Source: CAZQEZ01 sp964592475
Lineage (GTDB): Bacteria > Bacteroidota > Bacteroidia > Cytophagales > Cyclobacteriaceae
Reading direction: 5' to 3'
Length of the DNA stretch: 64,000 nt
Assembly: GCA_964592475.1 (NCBI GenBank)
Contig: CAZQEZ010000001.1
Coordinates: forward strand, 35,225-99,224
Below the pieces are notes generated by a model. It saw only the letters and a program-made list of their open reading frames with translations, was not told where the DNA came from and did no database searches. Of the stretch, positions 54,223 to 63,606 are shown one piece after another. The position numbers were made by a program, and so were the translations under genes. The stretch's first letter is position 1. Each line of letters starts with the position of its first letter.

Positions 54223-54357
54223 TTAGCAGCAACAACAACACATACTTGTGCAACATATATTGCTAGTATGGTTATCAGAAGAATTTAAATAAGGAAACGA
54301 TGCGAGGAAACTTCGCAAATAAGCACTCAGCAATAAATCTTTTGTGTTGATTTTCAT
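54223..54357 (-). CDS. Cysteine-run leader ORF between SAM riboswitch and metY
   Basis: A 44-codon ORF starting 11 bases after the end of the SAM-I aptamer and ending 122 bases before metY. Its C-terminus reads ICCTSMCCCCC then stop: seven cysteines in the last ten codons, five of them consecutive. The N-terminal 33 residues (MKINTKDLLLSAYLRS and onward) look unremarkable, with no signal peptide or CxxC metal motif. The position and the Cys run are those of a leader peptide that senses charged cysteinyl-tRNA by ribosome stalling. No known family is recognised. Absence of a Shine-Dalgarno is normal here. Confidence 0.65.
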   Translation of the reverse strand: MKINTKDLLLSAYLRSFLASFPYLNSSDNHTSNICCTSMCCCCC

Positions 54358-54367
54358 TTTACAACTA

Positions 54368-54489
54368 ATCTATATTCTCCCGTACATCTTTTGATGCACA
54401 TTTAGGGATCAGGAATTAGCACCTTGTTAGATTGACTACCAGGTTGCTAGAGCTTCTAAGAGCCTGTCTCTCCACTCTTCTCTATAAAT
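54368..54489 (-). ncRNA. SAM-I (S-box) riboswitch upstream of metY
   Basis: On the minus strand the leader shows the S-box core in order: GTGGAGAGA, then GAAGCTCTAGCAACC, then AAGGTGCTAATTCC, and a P4 hairpin GTGCATC-AAAA-GATGTAC. P1 forms between ATTTATA (54483-54489) and TATAGAT (54368-54374) with one G-U pair. SAM binding should reduce expression of metY, the MetX-like gene and hom. No classical terminator follows P1 directly; instead the Cys-run ORF begins, so the expression platform is unclear. Confidence 0.9.
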
Positions 54490-54647
54490 CAATTCAAATG
54501 ATAAGATTAGAATTGACTTTATTGATGGATACAAATATGGTACTAAATTTAGTATTTTCCAAATCCACACGGCCAAATTTATTGTCAACTAATTTATCTT
54601 AAATAAATTTACTCCACATTTTATTAGTTTCTCCCATATGAAATAGT

Positions 54648-55022
54648 TTGATAACTTTGCGTTATAAATTAAAAGCTTTTAATTTGAAATTTGCAGATTA
54701 CTTAAAGACTAAAAAAATTGATCAACAGGCTTTCGCGGAGCACGACAGCGATAGATATGCTGAATTTATCTCTCTTTTTAATCAAGTGCATCATGATAGC
54801 TTTACCGCTCAAAAGCTTTTTTTGATCAATCAAATCAGAAGAAAATATCCACTTATACTATCGGAGACTGAAGAAACTAAAGCTAAGACCGCTAAACCTG
54901 CCAAACCAAAAATAAATGTAAAGCCAAAATTGAAAAAAGCAGAAACAACCTCGCAAGATGAATCCGAAGATAAACCAAAACCTGCTAAACCTAAAGTAAA
55001 ACCAGTTATTAGAAAAAAATAA
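54648..55022 (+). CDS. Small basic Lys/Pro-rich protein
   Basis: A 124-aa cytoplasmic protein starting with TTG (no ATG near). Residues 1-75 are helical (LKFADYLKTKKIDQQAFAEHDSDRYAEFISLFNQVHHDSFTAQKLFLINQIRRKYPL). The C-terminal 50 residues are a disordered tail of KPAKPK-type repeats, like histone H1 or nucleic-acid-binding tails. It is 15 bases upstream of kbl in the same direction. I know of no assigned function; a nucleic-acid or ribosome association is suggested only by charge. Confidence 0.6.
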   Translation: MITLRYKLKAFNLKFADYLKTKKIDQQAFAEHDSDRYAEFISLFNQVHHDSFTAQKLFLINQIRRKYPLILSETEETKAKTAKPAKPKINVKPKLKKAETTSQDESEDKPKPAKPKVKPVIRKK

Positions 55023-55037
55023 ATAGCATTATAAAAT

Positions 55038-56225
55038 ATGTACGGAGAATTAAAAAATTATTTGGCCCAGGAATTAAATCAAATTGAAGATCAGGGGCTA
55101 TATAAAAAGGAAAGAATAATTACTACACCTCAGGGTGCTGCTATTAAAACAGCCGCTGGCAAAGAAGTTTTGAACTTTTGTGCAAACAACTACCTGGGGC
55201 TTTCCTCTCATCCTCAAGTGATTGAAGCAGCGCATGAGGTTTTGGGCAGTCATGGATATGGCATGTCGTCGGTTCGATTTATTTGTGGCACTCAAGATAT
55301 TCACAAAGAACTAGAAGAAAAATTATCTAAATATTTGGGGATGGAAGATACCATCTTATATGCAGCTGCATTTGATGCAAATGGTGGAGTATTTGAGCCA
55401 ATTTTAGGTGCTGAAGACGCGATAATTTCTGACGAACTTAATCATGCCTCTATTATAGATGGTGTACGATTGTGCAAAGCGGCACGCTACCGTTATAAAA
55501 ACAACGACATGAATGACCTGGAAGAACAACTGAAGAAAGCATCGGATGCCAGGTTTAAAATTATAGTAACCGATGGAGTGTTTTCTATGGACGGGATCAT
55601 TGCCCAACTAGATAAAATTTGCGATCTAGCCGATAAATATAACGCCCTTGTTCTTCATGACGATTGCCATGCAACCGGCTTTATCGGTAAAACTGGTAGA
55701 GGTGTTCATGAATATTGCGAGGTAATGGATCGGGTAGACATAATTACCAGTACATTGGGTAAAGCCCTTGGAGGAGCCATGGGTGGTTTTACCAGCGGAC
55801 GAAAAGAAATAATAGATATGCTGCGTCAGCGCTCTCGCCCCTATTTATTTTCCAATTCGTTATCTCCGGTTATTACCGGCGCATCTATAGCGGTAATTGA
55901 TATGCTAAGCCAAACCACTTCTTTACGTGACAAACTGGAAAACAACACCCGTTACTTTAGGGAAAAAATGACTGCCGCTGGATTCGATATTACCCCGGGA
56001 ATTCACCCAATTACACCTATTATGCTTTACGATGCACCGCTATCTCAAAAATTTGCCGAAAGACTACTTGAAGAAGGAATTTATGTGATTGGTTTTTATT
56101 ATCCTGTAGTACCCAAAGGTAAAGCTCGTATTAGGGTGCAAGTATCTGCAGTACATGAAAAAGAACATTTAGATGCTGCTATTGATGCTTTTACCAGAGT
56201 AGGTAAAGAGTTGGAAGTAATCTAA
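55038..56225 (+). CDS. kbl: Glycine C-acetyltransferase (2-amino-3-ketobutyrate CoA ligase)
   Basis: A 395-aa PLP enzyme of the alpha-oxoamine synthase family. It cleaves 2-amino-3-oxobutyrate with CoA to glycine and acetyl-CoA in threonine degradation. The sequence follows E. coli Kbl closely: NFCANNYLGLSSHPQ, GMSSVRFICGTQDIHKELE, AEDAIISDELNHASIIDGVR, TDGVFSMDG, HDDCHATGF and the Schiff-base Lys in TSTLGKALGGAMGG. The alternative, serine palmitoyltransferase, is less likely given this closeness. No threonine dehydrogenase is adjacent. The stop overlaps none, but the next ATG follows directly. Confidence 0.92.
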   Translation: MYGELKNYLAQELNQIEDQGLYKKERIITTPQGAAIKTAAGKEVLNFCANNYLGLSSHPQVIEAAHEVLGSHGYGMSSVRFICGTQDIHKELEEKLSKYLGMEDTILYAAAFDANGGVFEPILGAEDAIISDELNHASIIDGVRLCKAARYRYKNNDMNDLEEQLKKASDARFKIIVTDGVFSMDGIIAQLDKICDLADKYNALVLHDDCHATGFIGKTGRGVHEYCEVMDRVDIITSTLGKALGGAMGGFTSGRKEIIDMLRQRSRPYLFSNSLSPVITGASIAVIDMLSQTTSLRDKLENNTRYFREKMTAAGFDITPGIHPITPIMLYDAPLSQKFAERLLEEGIYVIGFYYPVVPKGKARIRVQVSAVHEKEHLDAAIDAFTRVGKELEVI

Positions 56226-57011
56226 ATGAAAGGATTTGAATCCATAGCTATGATAGGTGCAGGCAATTTGGCTTGGCACCTTGCACCTGAGCTTGAAAAT
56301 GCCGGCCATAAAATTACCGAAGTTTATAGTCGCAAAAAGAAAAATGCTTCAGCCCTAGTAAAAAAACTTTACGATGCGGAAGTAAATATCAGCCTTGATT
56401 TTAGCAAAAGTGAAGCAGATATTTTTATTATGGCAATTGCTGATAATGCTATTGAAGAAATTGCTCCTGAAATAATACTACCCCCTGAAGCAATATTGGC
56501 TCATACTTCCGGAGCAATGCCACTTGACAAATTGGGCTATGCGGCCACTCCCAATATTGGCGTGTTTTACCCATTACAAACTTTTAGTAAACAGAAAATA
56601 ATTGAATGGAAAAATATACCTATTTTGATAGAAGCGGAGAATAACTTCACCACCAAAACACTTTACCGCTTAGGTAAAAACATAAGCAAAAACGTAAAAA
56701 AAACAGATGCGGCTAAAAGGCTGGCAATTCATGTAGCTGCGATTTTTGCCTGCAATTTCCCCACCAGTTTGATGTTAGAGGCGGAAAAACTATTAAAAAA
56801 AGAAAATCTTAATTTTGATTTACTTAAGCCTCTCATTGCAGAAACTTTTACTAAAATTTTAGCCATAGGACCCGCTCAAGCATTAACTGGCCCTGCTAGC
56901 AGAGGTGATTTAGAAACACTTGATAGACACATGAACTACTTGAGGAAAAACGAGGATTTAGCAGAAGTTTACCGTTTAATTTCTCAGCAAATACTAGATA
57001 GAAACCATTAA
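56226..57011 (+). CDS. Rossmann-fold DUF2520 protein
   Basis: A 261-aa protein with an N-terminal NAD(P)-binding motif (SIAMIGAGNLAWHLAPELENAGH) and a C-terminal DUF2520 helical domain (AIHVAAIFACNFPTSLMLEAEKLL, then GPAQALTGPASRGDLETLDRH). It resembles pyrroline-5-carboxylate reductase or ketopantoate reductase in fold. TSGAMPLDKL is typical of the family. It starts on the base after the kbl stop, so the two are cotranscribed. Substrate unknown; widely conserved in Bacteroidota. Confidence 0.88.
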   Translation: MKGFESIAMIGAGNLAWHLAPELENAGHKITEVYSRKKKNASALVKKLYDAEVNISLDFSKSEADIFIMAIADNAIEEIAPEIILPPEAILAHTSGAMPLDKLGYAATPNIGVFYPLQTFSKQKIIEWKNIPILIEAENNFTTKTLYRLGKNISKNVKKTDAAKRLAIHVAAIFACNFPTSLMLEAEKLLKKENLNFDLLKPLIAETFTKILAIGPAQALTGPASRGDLETLDRHMNYLRKNEDLAEVYRLISQQILDRNH

Positions 57012-57183
57012 TAAAAGAGGTTCTATCTGAAATTGTGTGGATAATTGAGTCTTAACTTATTGTATGTCGTGGATTCAAGTCAATAAATGAAATTTTCCCC
57101 GTTTATAAATAAGTCAATTAACTTTAGTAGATTCTTTCAATTATGAAAGCCAAAAACCTTACATGGCAGCAACCGCCCAAATT

Positions 57184-57209
57184 AATCATCTGTTTCAGAT
57201 CATTTTTTT
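57184..57209 (+). terminator. Probable terminator of the kbl operon
   Basis: AAT-C-ATCTG pairs with CAGAT-C-ATT around a TTT loop (one C-C mismatch), followed by five T. It lies about 170 bases after the DUF2520 gene. Confidence 0.5.
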
Positions 57210-57459
57210 AGAATATTATTTTGAAATACAGCTTTTAGGTCATATAATGAAAAGCTAATTGAAATACATTTCAAAATTAATTGCAATAGAAGTACTTATT
57301 TTTTGCAAATCTATTTTTTAAACCGCGATAATTTGCCAACTTTTTGAAAATATTGAAAAATTATTGTTAATTTATAGATGAACTGGCCTTTTCACTGCAC
57401 ATATGTTTAAATTTTATTGATTTTTTTATTATCTTTACAAGCTCGTTTAGAAAACTTAC

Positions 57460-57486
57460 ACTGATATATATTAATTTTTTATCAGT
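57460..57486. promoter_or_regulatory. Inverted repeat upstream of gltB, possible operator
   Basis: ACTGATA and TATCAGT, perfect 7-base arms 13 bases apart, centred about 72 bases before the gltB start. A TATCTTTA element (57430-57437) upstream could be the -7 region, which would place the repeat in the early 5' leader as an operator or hairpin. Confidence 0.4.
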
Positions 57487-57544
57487 TACCGTGTTTAATT
57501 CTCAACTGTAGGAGATTGATTTCTAATTAAAAAATTCGAAGCCG

Positions 57545-60500
57545 ATGATGAATGTTAAGGAAAAAGGATTGTATGTTCCTGAACTAGAACATGACGCCTG
57601 TGGTATTGGATTTGTAGCTCATCTTAAAGGTAAAAAGTCGCATTCGGTAATAGATGATGCGATTAAAATGCTTGAAAATATGGAACACAGAGGCGCTTGT
57701 GGCTGTGAACCTGACACAGGAGATGGCTCCGGTATTTTAATCCAAAACCCTCATGATTTTTTCGTAAAAGAGTGTGAAAAGCTAAATATTAAACTACCCG
57801 ATTATGGAGAATATGGAGTAGGTATGATATTTTTTCCCAAGGATGATGAACTCCGGGATGATTGTCGTACTTTATTAAATATCAATATAAGAAAGTTGGG
57901 ATTCGAACTATTGGGGTATAGAAAGGTACCTATCAATAATGAGAAAATAGGTGAAACTGCTTTAAGTAAAGAACCAGTAATTGAACAGGTTTTTATAAAA
58001 CCAAAAGACCTTACCAGTGATCCTGATGCCCTGGAGAGAAAGTTATACGTTTTAAGAAGATATACTACCCACACCATTACCAAAACGCTGCCTAAAGCAG
58101 GCGATGATTTTTACCTTGCCACGTTAAGTCATAAAATAATTGCTTATAAAGGCCAATTAACCACATTTCAATTAAAAGACTATTACCCTGATTTGCATGA
58201 TCAAAAAATGCAAACAGCCATAGCATTAATTCACTCCAGGTTTTCAACCAATACCTTTCCAAAATGGAAACTTGCTCAGCCATTCAGATACATTGCTCAC
58301 AATGGAGAAATAAATACCATAAGAGGAAATGTAAACTGGATGCGATCTAACGAGTCACTCCTGGAGTCTACTCTTTTTACCAAAGAGGAAATACGAATGT
58401 TGCTGCCCATTTGTGATGCTGAACATTCTGATTCGGCCAACCTTGACAGCATGATTGAGCTTTTAGTCATGGGTGGAAGGTCTTTACCACATGTTTTAAT
58501 GATGTTGATCCCCGAAGCCTGGCAGGAAAATGAATTGATGGATCCGGTAAAAAAATCATTTTATCAATACCATGCTACTATTATGGAACCTTGGGATGGT
58601 CCGGCTTCTATCTGTTTTACTGATGGCAATTTAGTGGGTGCCACGCTTGACCGTAACGGCTTGCGACCATCTCGCTATTGTTTAACTGATGACCACAAGC
58701 TTGTTATGTCTTCTGAAGCCGGTGCACTACCGGTAGACCAATCGAAGGTTGTTTTGAAAGGGCGATTACAACCAGGCAAAATGTTTGTAGTCAATTTAGA
58801 AGAGGGGCGAATAGTAAGCGATGAAGAGTTGAAGTCAGATATATGCTCACGCCGACCCTATGCTGATTGGATAGAAAATAATGAAACACACATCGATTCG
58901 CTACCTGAGCCAGAAAATTATACTTATACAAATAACGAATCTACTTTGCTGCAACGCCAGCAAGCTTTTGGCTTTACCGAAGAAGATTTGAAAATTGTGT
59001 TGAAACCCATGGCCGAAACCGGCAAAGAGCCTATTGGAAGTATGGGTGCTGATAATCCATTGGCTATTTTATCTGATCACGCGCAACATTTAAGCAATTA
59101 TTTCAAGCAATTGTTTGCTCAGGTAAGTAATCCTCCTATCGATCCAATACGCGAGCGATTGGTAATGTCACTTTATACCAGCGTGGGTAGAACTTGGAAT
59201 ATTTTATCAGAAACTCCCATACATTGTAAAGCTATCTATTTGCCACAACCAATTTTATCTAACGAAGAGATAGAAAAGATAAGGCAAGTACAACATACTA
59301 ATTTTAGAACCATCACCCTGAATGCAACATTTAACATAAATGATGGGCCTGATGCTCTTGAAAAAGCATTAGACAGAATATGCACTGAAGCTGATATGGC
59401 TATCATCTCTCAAGGAAATAATGTATTGATTATATCTGACAGAACCATGAATGAAGAGGAAGCTCCTATTCCTTCTTTATTAGCTGTTGGAGCTATTCAT
59501 CATCATTTGATCCGCAACGGCCGCCGGGTAAGAACCGGATTACTGGTTGAATCTGGAGATGTAATCGAAACACATCATTTTGCTACGTTAATCGGATTTG
59601 GTGCCAATGCAGTGAATCCTTACATGGCATTTGAAACCATCGAACATCAGCATAAGATTGGCAAACTTTCTCCTGAGATTGATCTTATGCAGGCGCAAAA
59701 GAATTATGTGAAAGCAGTTGGGTCCGGTCTTTTGAAAATATTCAGTAAAATGGGTATTTCTACTTTGCAATCTTACCATGGGGCTCAAATTTTTGAAGCC
59801 ATTGGCTTAAATAAAAATGTAGTAGAAAGATGCTTTGCCGGTACAGTATCGAGAATAGAAGGATTAGGCTTTGATGGCATAGCTAAAGAAAGTTTGATAA
59901 AGCATCGTGCTGCTTTTCCTGGCAAACCGGTAAACAGAAGACGGCTAGAAACCGGAGGATTTTACCAATGGAAACGACGAGGCGAATTTCACTTAATTAA
60001 TCCGGAGGTTGTACATCTATTGCAAAAAGCAACCAGACTTAATGACAAAACACTATATAAAACCTACACTGAAAAGGTTAATGATCAGTTTCGAAAAGCG
60101 GTAACCTTGAGAAGTTTGCTTGACTTTAAGGAGCAAAAACCTATACCAATAGAAGAAGTAGAGCCAAAGGAAAATATTTTTAAGCGGTTTGCCACTGGAG
60201 CCATGTCATTTGGTTCTATATCTCATGAGGCACATAGTACCTTGGCTATTGCAATGAACCGAATTGGTGGTAAAAGTAATAGTGGAGAAGGTGGAGAAGA
60301 CGAAATACGATTCAAGCCCAAGCCCAATGGAGATTGGGAGCGTAGTGCTATTAAACAGGTGGCTTCCGGTCGATTTGGAGTTACTAGTTATTATTTGGCC
60401 AACGCCAATGAATTGCAAATAAAAATAGCTCAAGGAGCTAAACCTGGCGAAGGCGGACAATTACCCGGACATAAAGTAGATGAATGGATCGGTAGAGTAA

Positions 60501-62065
60501 GGAATTCTACTCCTGGTGTGGGACTTATTTCGCCTCCTCCACACCATGATATTTACTCTATTGAAGATTTGGCTCAATTGATCTTTGATTTGAAAAATGC
60601 TAATCGTGATGCCAGAATAAATGTGAAATTAGTAGCAGAAGCAGGCGTGGGAACAATTGCAGCCGGAGTGGCCAAAGCACACGCTGATGTTATTTTAGTG
60701 TCTGGTCACGATGGTGGCACAGGTGCCTCTCCTATCAGTTCTATTCAGCATGCTGGTTTGCCGTGGGAGTTAGGTATTTCAGAAGCTCATCAAACACTCG
60801 TGAAAAACAATTTGCGTAGTCGTGTTACCTTACAAACAGATGGAAAGCTAATGACTGGTAGAGATCTTGCCTTTGCTGCTTTGTTAGGTGCTGAAGAATG
60901 GGGTATTTCCACTGCTGCATTAATTGTAGAAGGATGTATCATGATGCGGAAATGTCATTTAAATACTTGTCCGGTTGGAGTAGCTACCCAGCGCCCTGAG
61001 CTTCGGGAACTATTCACCGGAAAACCGGAGTATGTTGTAAACTTCTTTAACTTTTTAGCAGAAGACCTGCGCGAGCACATGGCTCAACTAGGATTTAGAA
61101 CAGTAGACGAAATGATAGGACAGGTAGATACTTTAAAAATGCGCGAAGACATAGCACATTGGAAAATTAAGCAAGTAGACTTGAGTCCTGTAATTTATAA
61201 AGAACCCAACCAGCCGTGGGTAGGCTTATACAAGCAAATGGAACAAGACCATGGGCTGAATACTGTATTAGATTGGAAACTTCTTAATGTAGCTATGCCG
61301 GCGTTGGAAAATAGGGAAAAGGTATATGCAGAGTTTCCGATAATAAACACTGATAGGGCCATAGGCACAATTTTAAGCAATGAAATTTCTAAAAAATATG
61401 AAAAAGCTGGCTTAGCAGATGGCACTATAAATTTCAAGTTTAGAGGATCTGCAGGACAAAGTTTTGCCGCATTTGGAGCGCCTGGAATTAATTTTGAATT
61501 GGAAGGCGAAGCAAATGATTATTTTGGGAAAGGATTATCCGGATCTAAGTTGATTACCTACCCAGATCGAGAATCTAAATTTAAAGCCAATGAAAATATT
61601 ATTATTGGTAATGTTGCCTTTTATGGAGCAACATCAGGCGAGGCCTATATTCGAGGTATGGCAGGTGAAAGATTTTGCGTAAGAAACTCTGGCGTAAAAG
61701 CTGTGGTAGAAGGCATTGGAGATCATGGTTGTGAATACATGACAGGGGGCGTTGCCGTAATTTTAGGACCAACCGGTAGAAATTTTGCTGCCGGCATGAG
61801 CGGTGGTGTTGCTTATGTATACGATCCGGAGCAAGTATTCAGCAACTATTGTAACATGGAGCTGGTAGATGTCGATCCGCTTGAATTTGACGATTTAAAA
61901 ATGTTGCGAGATTTAGTTGAGAACCATCGCAATTACACCCAAAGTGATATTGCAGATAACATGCTGGCAGACTGGACTAAAAATGTACAGCATTTTGTGA
62001 AAGTAATGCCAAGAGAATATAAAGCAGTAATGCTTAGAAACAGAGATCTGAAGCAAGCAATCTAA
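57545..62065 (+). CDS. gltB: Glutamate synthase, large subunit
   Basis: At 1506 aa it has the full GOGAT alpha-subunit length. The N-terminal amidotransferase has its nucleophile Cys in LEHDACGIGFVAHLKG; the 17 or so residues before it would be the cleaved propeptide. Central and FMN domains show GAMSFGSISHEAHSTLAIAMNR, GGKSNSGEGGED and SGHDGGTGASPISSI. The 3Fe-4S motif is CIMMRKCHLNTCPVG. The C-terminal beta-helix has GEAYIRGMAGERFCVRNSG and GDHGCEYMTGG. It makes glutamate from glutamine and 2-oxoglutarate with GltD, 12 bases downstream. ATG preceded by an inverted repeat. Confidence 0.98.
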   Translation: MMNVKEKGLYVPELEHDACGIGFVAHLKGKKSHSVIDDAIKMLENMEHRGACGCEPDTGDGSGILIQNPHDFFVKECEKLNIKLPDYGEYGVGMIFFPKDDELRDDCRTLLNINIRKLGFELLGYRKVPINNEKIGETALSKEPVIEQVFIKPKDLTSDPDALERKLYVLRRYTTHTITKTLPKAGDDFYLATLSHKIIAYKGQLTTFQLKDYYPDLHDQKMQTAIALIHSRFSTNTFPKWKLAQPFRYIAHNGEINTIRGNVNWMRSNESLLESTLFTKEEIRMLLPICDAEHSDSANLDSMIELLVMGGRSLPHVLMMLIPEAWQENELMDPVKKSFYQYHATIMEPWDGPASICFTDGNLVGATLDRNGLRPSRYCLTDDHKLVMSSEAGALPVDQSKVVLKGRLQPGKMFVVNLEEGRIVSDEELKSDICSRRPYADWIENNETHIDSLPEPENYTYTNNESTLLQRQQAFGFTEEDLKIVLKPMAETGKEPIGSMGADNPLAILSDHAQHLSNYFKQLFAQVSNPPIDPIRERLVMSLYTSVGRTWNILSETPIHCKAIYLPQPILSNEEIEKIRQVQHTNFRTITLNATFNINDGPDALEKALDRICTEADMAIISQGNNVLIISDRTMNEEEAPIPSLLAVGAIHHHLIRNGRRVRTGLLVESGDVIETHHFATLIGFGANAVNPYMAFETIEHQHKIGKLSPEIDLMQAQKNYVKAVGSGLLKIFSKMGISTLQSYHGAQIFEAIGLNKNVVERCFAGTVSRIEGLGFDGIAKESLIKHRAAFPGKPVNRRRLETGGFYQWKRRGEFHLINPEVVHLLQKATRLNDKTLYKTYTEKVNDQFRKAVTLRSLLDFKEQKPIPIEEVEPKENIFKRFATGAMSFGSISHEAHSTLAIAMNRIGGKSNSGEGGEDEIRFKPKPNGDWERSAIKQVASGRFGVTSYYLANANELQIKIAQGAKPGEGGQLPGHKVDEWIGRVRNSTPGVGLISPPPHHDIYSIEDLAQLIFDLKNANRDARINVKLVAEAGVGTIAAGVAKAHADVILVSGHDGGTGASPISSIQHAGLPWELGISEAHQTLVKNNLRSRVTLQTDGKLMTGRDLAFAALLGAEEWGISTAALIVEGCIMMRKCHLNTCPVGVATQRPELRELFTGKPEYVVNFFNFLAEDLREHMAQLGFRTVDEMIGQVDTLKMREDIAHWKIKQVDLSPVIYKEPNQPWVGLYKQMEQDHGLNTVLDWKLLNVAMPALENREKVYAEFPIINTDRAIGTILSNEISKKYEKAGLADGTINFKFRGSAGQSFAAFGAPGINFELEGEANDYFGKGLSGSKLITYPDRESKFKANENIIIGNVAFYGATSGEAYIRGMAGERFCVRNSGVKAVVEGIGDHGCEYMTGGVAVILGPTGRNFAAGMSGGVAYVYDPEQVFSNYCNMELVDVDPLEFDDLKMLRDLVENHRNYTQSDIADNMLADWTKNVQHFVKVMPREYKAVMLRNRDLKQAI

Positions 62066-62077
62066 AATAAGAAAAAA

Positions 62078-63586
62078 ATGGGAAAAGATACTGGATTTTT
62101 AGAGTTTGATAGAGAGTTGCCTCCTACCCGTAATCCGGAGGTCAGAATTAATGATTTTCAGGAATTATATTTAGAGTTTAATGAAACAAAAACGGTAAAC
62201 CAGGCTGCCCGGTGCATGGATTGTGGTATACCATTTTGTCACAACGGTTGTCCATTGGGCAATTTAATACCCGAATTTAATGACGCTGTCTACAACCAAG
62301 ATTGGGAGTTGGCTTTTGAAATACTTGATAGCACTAACAATTTTCCGGAATTCACCGGAAGAATATGTCCCGCCCCTTGCGAAGGTTCATGTGTATTGGG
62401 AATAAATAAACCGCCAGTAGCTATTGAGCTTATTGAAAAATCGATTGCAGAAAAGGCCTTTGAGTTAGGCTTGATAAAACCTGCTCCCCCACAAGATAGA
62501 ACCGGAAAAAAGGTGGCCGTTATTGGTTCAGGACCTTCAGGTTTGGCAGCAGCCTCTCAATTAAATAAAGCCGGCCATTGGGTTACCGTGTATGAAAGAG
62601 CGGATAGAATTGGTGGTTTACTTCGTTACGGCATACCAGATTTTAAAATGGAAAAATGGGTAGTAGACCGGCGGATAGATCTAATGAAAGAAGAGGGAAT
62701 AATATTTAAAACCAACGCTCACGTAGGTAAAAATATTGCGGTAGAAGATTTGAAAAATGAATTTGACGCTATAGTTCTTTGTGGAGGATCTACTGTGCCA
62801 CGTGATTTACCTATTCCTGGCCGCGAGTTAAAAGGCATCCATTTTGCTATGGACTTTCTCAGTCAGCAAAATAAGCGAGTAGCCGGAGATAAAGACAATA
62901 CTGTATTAAAAAACCACAAGGCACAAGACACAAAAGAAGAATTGTGGGCCACTGATAAGCATGTAATTGTAATAGGTGGCGGCGATACAGGCTCTGACTG
63001 CGTAGGTACTTCCAACAGACACAAAGCAAAATCAGTAAATCAAATAGAATTGCTGGCTAAACCACCGGAAAACAGGTCAGTGGATAACCCGTGGCCCGAA
63101 TGGCCCATGGTACTTCGCACTTCCTCGTCGCATGAAGAAGGAGTGGAGAGAAATTGGTCGTTATTAACCAAAGAGTTTACAGGAGATGAAAATGGCAATG
63201 TAAAAGCATTAAAAGTGGTAGAAATAAAATGGGATGTTCCTGCACCTGGCGAAAGACCGAAAATGGTGGAAATACCAGGCACTGAAAAAGAATTACCATG
63301 TGATATGGCTCTTTTGGCCATAGGATTTGTATACCCCGAACCTGATGGAATGTTGGCTCAGTTAGGTTTAGAGCTAGACGAAAGAGGAAATGTAAAAGCC
63401 GAGAAGTATCAAACTACCGCGGAAAATGTATTTGTAGCCGGAGATATGCGTCGCGGCCAGTCATTAGTGGTTTGGGCCATTTCAGAAGGCCGCGAAGCAG
63501 CCAGGGCGGTAGATGAATATTTGATGGGCTTTTCAGAGCTCGAAACAAAAGATGCTTCCCTGTTCAACGTGAGTCAAAATTATTAA
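62078..63586 (+). CDS. gltD: Glutamate synthase, small subunit
   Basis: A 502-aa FAD and Fe-S subunit that takes electrons from NADPH for GltB. The N-terminal Fe-S region is ARCMDCGIPFCHNGCPLGNLIPEFND with GRICPAPCEGSCVLG. The FAD motif is VAVIGSGPSGLAAASQLNKAGH, followed by ERADRIGGLLRYGIPDFKM. The NADPH motif is VIVIGGGDTGSDCVGTS, and VFVAGDMRRGQSLVVWAISEGREAA closes the FAD domain. Second gene of the gltBD operon, ended by a terminator. Confidence 0.98.
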   Translation: MGKDTGFLEFDRELPPTRNPEVRINDFQELYLEFNETKTVNQAARCMDCGIPFCHNGCPLGNLIPEFNDAVYNQDWELAFEILDSTNNFPEFTGRICPAPCEGSCVLGINKPPVAIELIEKSIAEKAFELGLIKPAPPQDRTGKKVAVIGSGPSGLAAASQLNKAGHWVTVYERADRIGGLLRYGIPDFKMEKWVVDRRIDLMKEEGIIFKTNAHVGKNIAVEDLKNEFDAIVLCGGSTVPRDLPIPGRELKGIHFAMDFLSQQNKRVAGDKDNTVLKNHKAQDTKEELWATDKHVIVIGGGDTGSDCVGTSNRHKAKSVNQIELLAKPPENRSVDNPWPEWPMVLRTSSSHEEGVERNWSLLTKEFTGDENGNVKALKVVEIKWDVPAPGERPKMVEIPGTEKELPCDMALLAIGFVYPEPDGMLAQLGLELDERGNVKAEKYQTTAENVFVAGDMRRGQSLVVWAISEGREAARAVDEYLMGFSELETKDASLFNVSQNY

Positions 63587-63606
63587 TAAGTTAGTTAGAA
63601 TGTGAT

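Larger units (their letters stand above)
57012..57544. other. Spacer upstream of gltB
   Basis: A 533-base AT-rich spacer. It holds a terminator (57184-57209), a single DnaA-box match TGTGGATAA (57036-57044) and an inverted repeat close to gltB (57460-57486). A 22-codon ORF at 57143-57211 is not supported as a gene. Confidence 0.5.

Noticed and set aside
57036..57044. Single DnaA-box match TGTGGATAA before gltB
   Set aside because: An isolated box without a cluster or AT tract; the cluster near 44.3 kb is far stronger.
57143..57211. 22-codon ORF starting MKAKNLTWQQPP upstream of gltB
   Set aside because: It overlaps a terminator hairpin and has no start context or regulatory codon pattern; probably chance.
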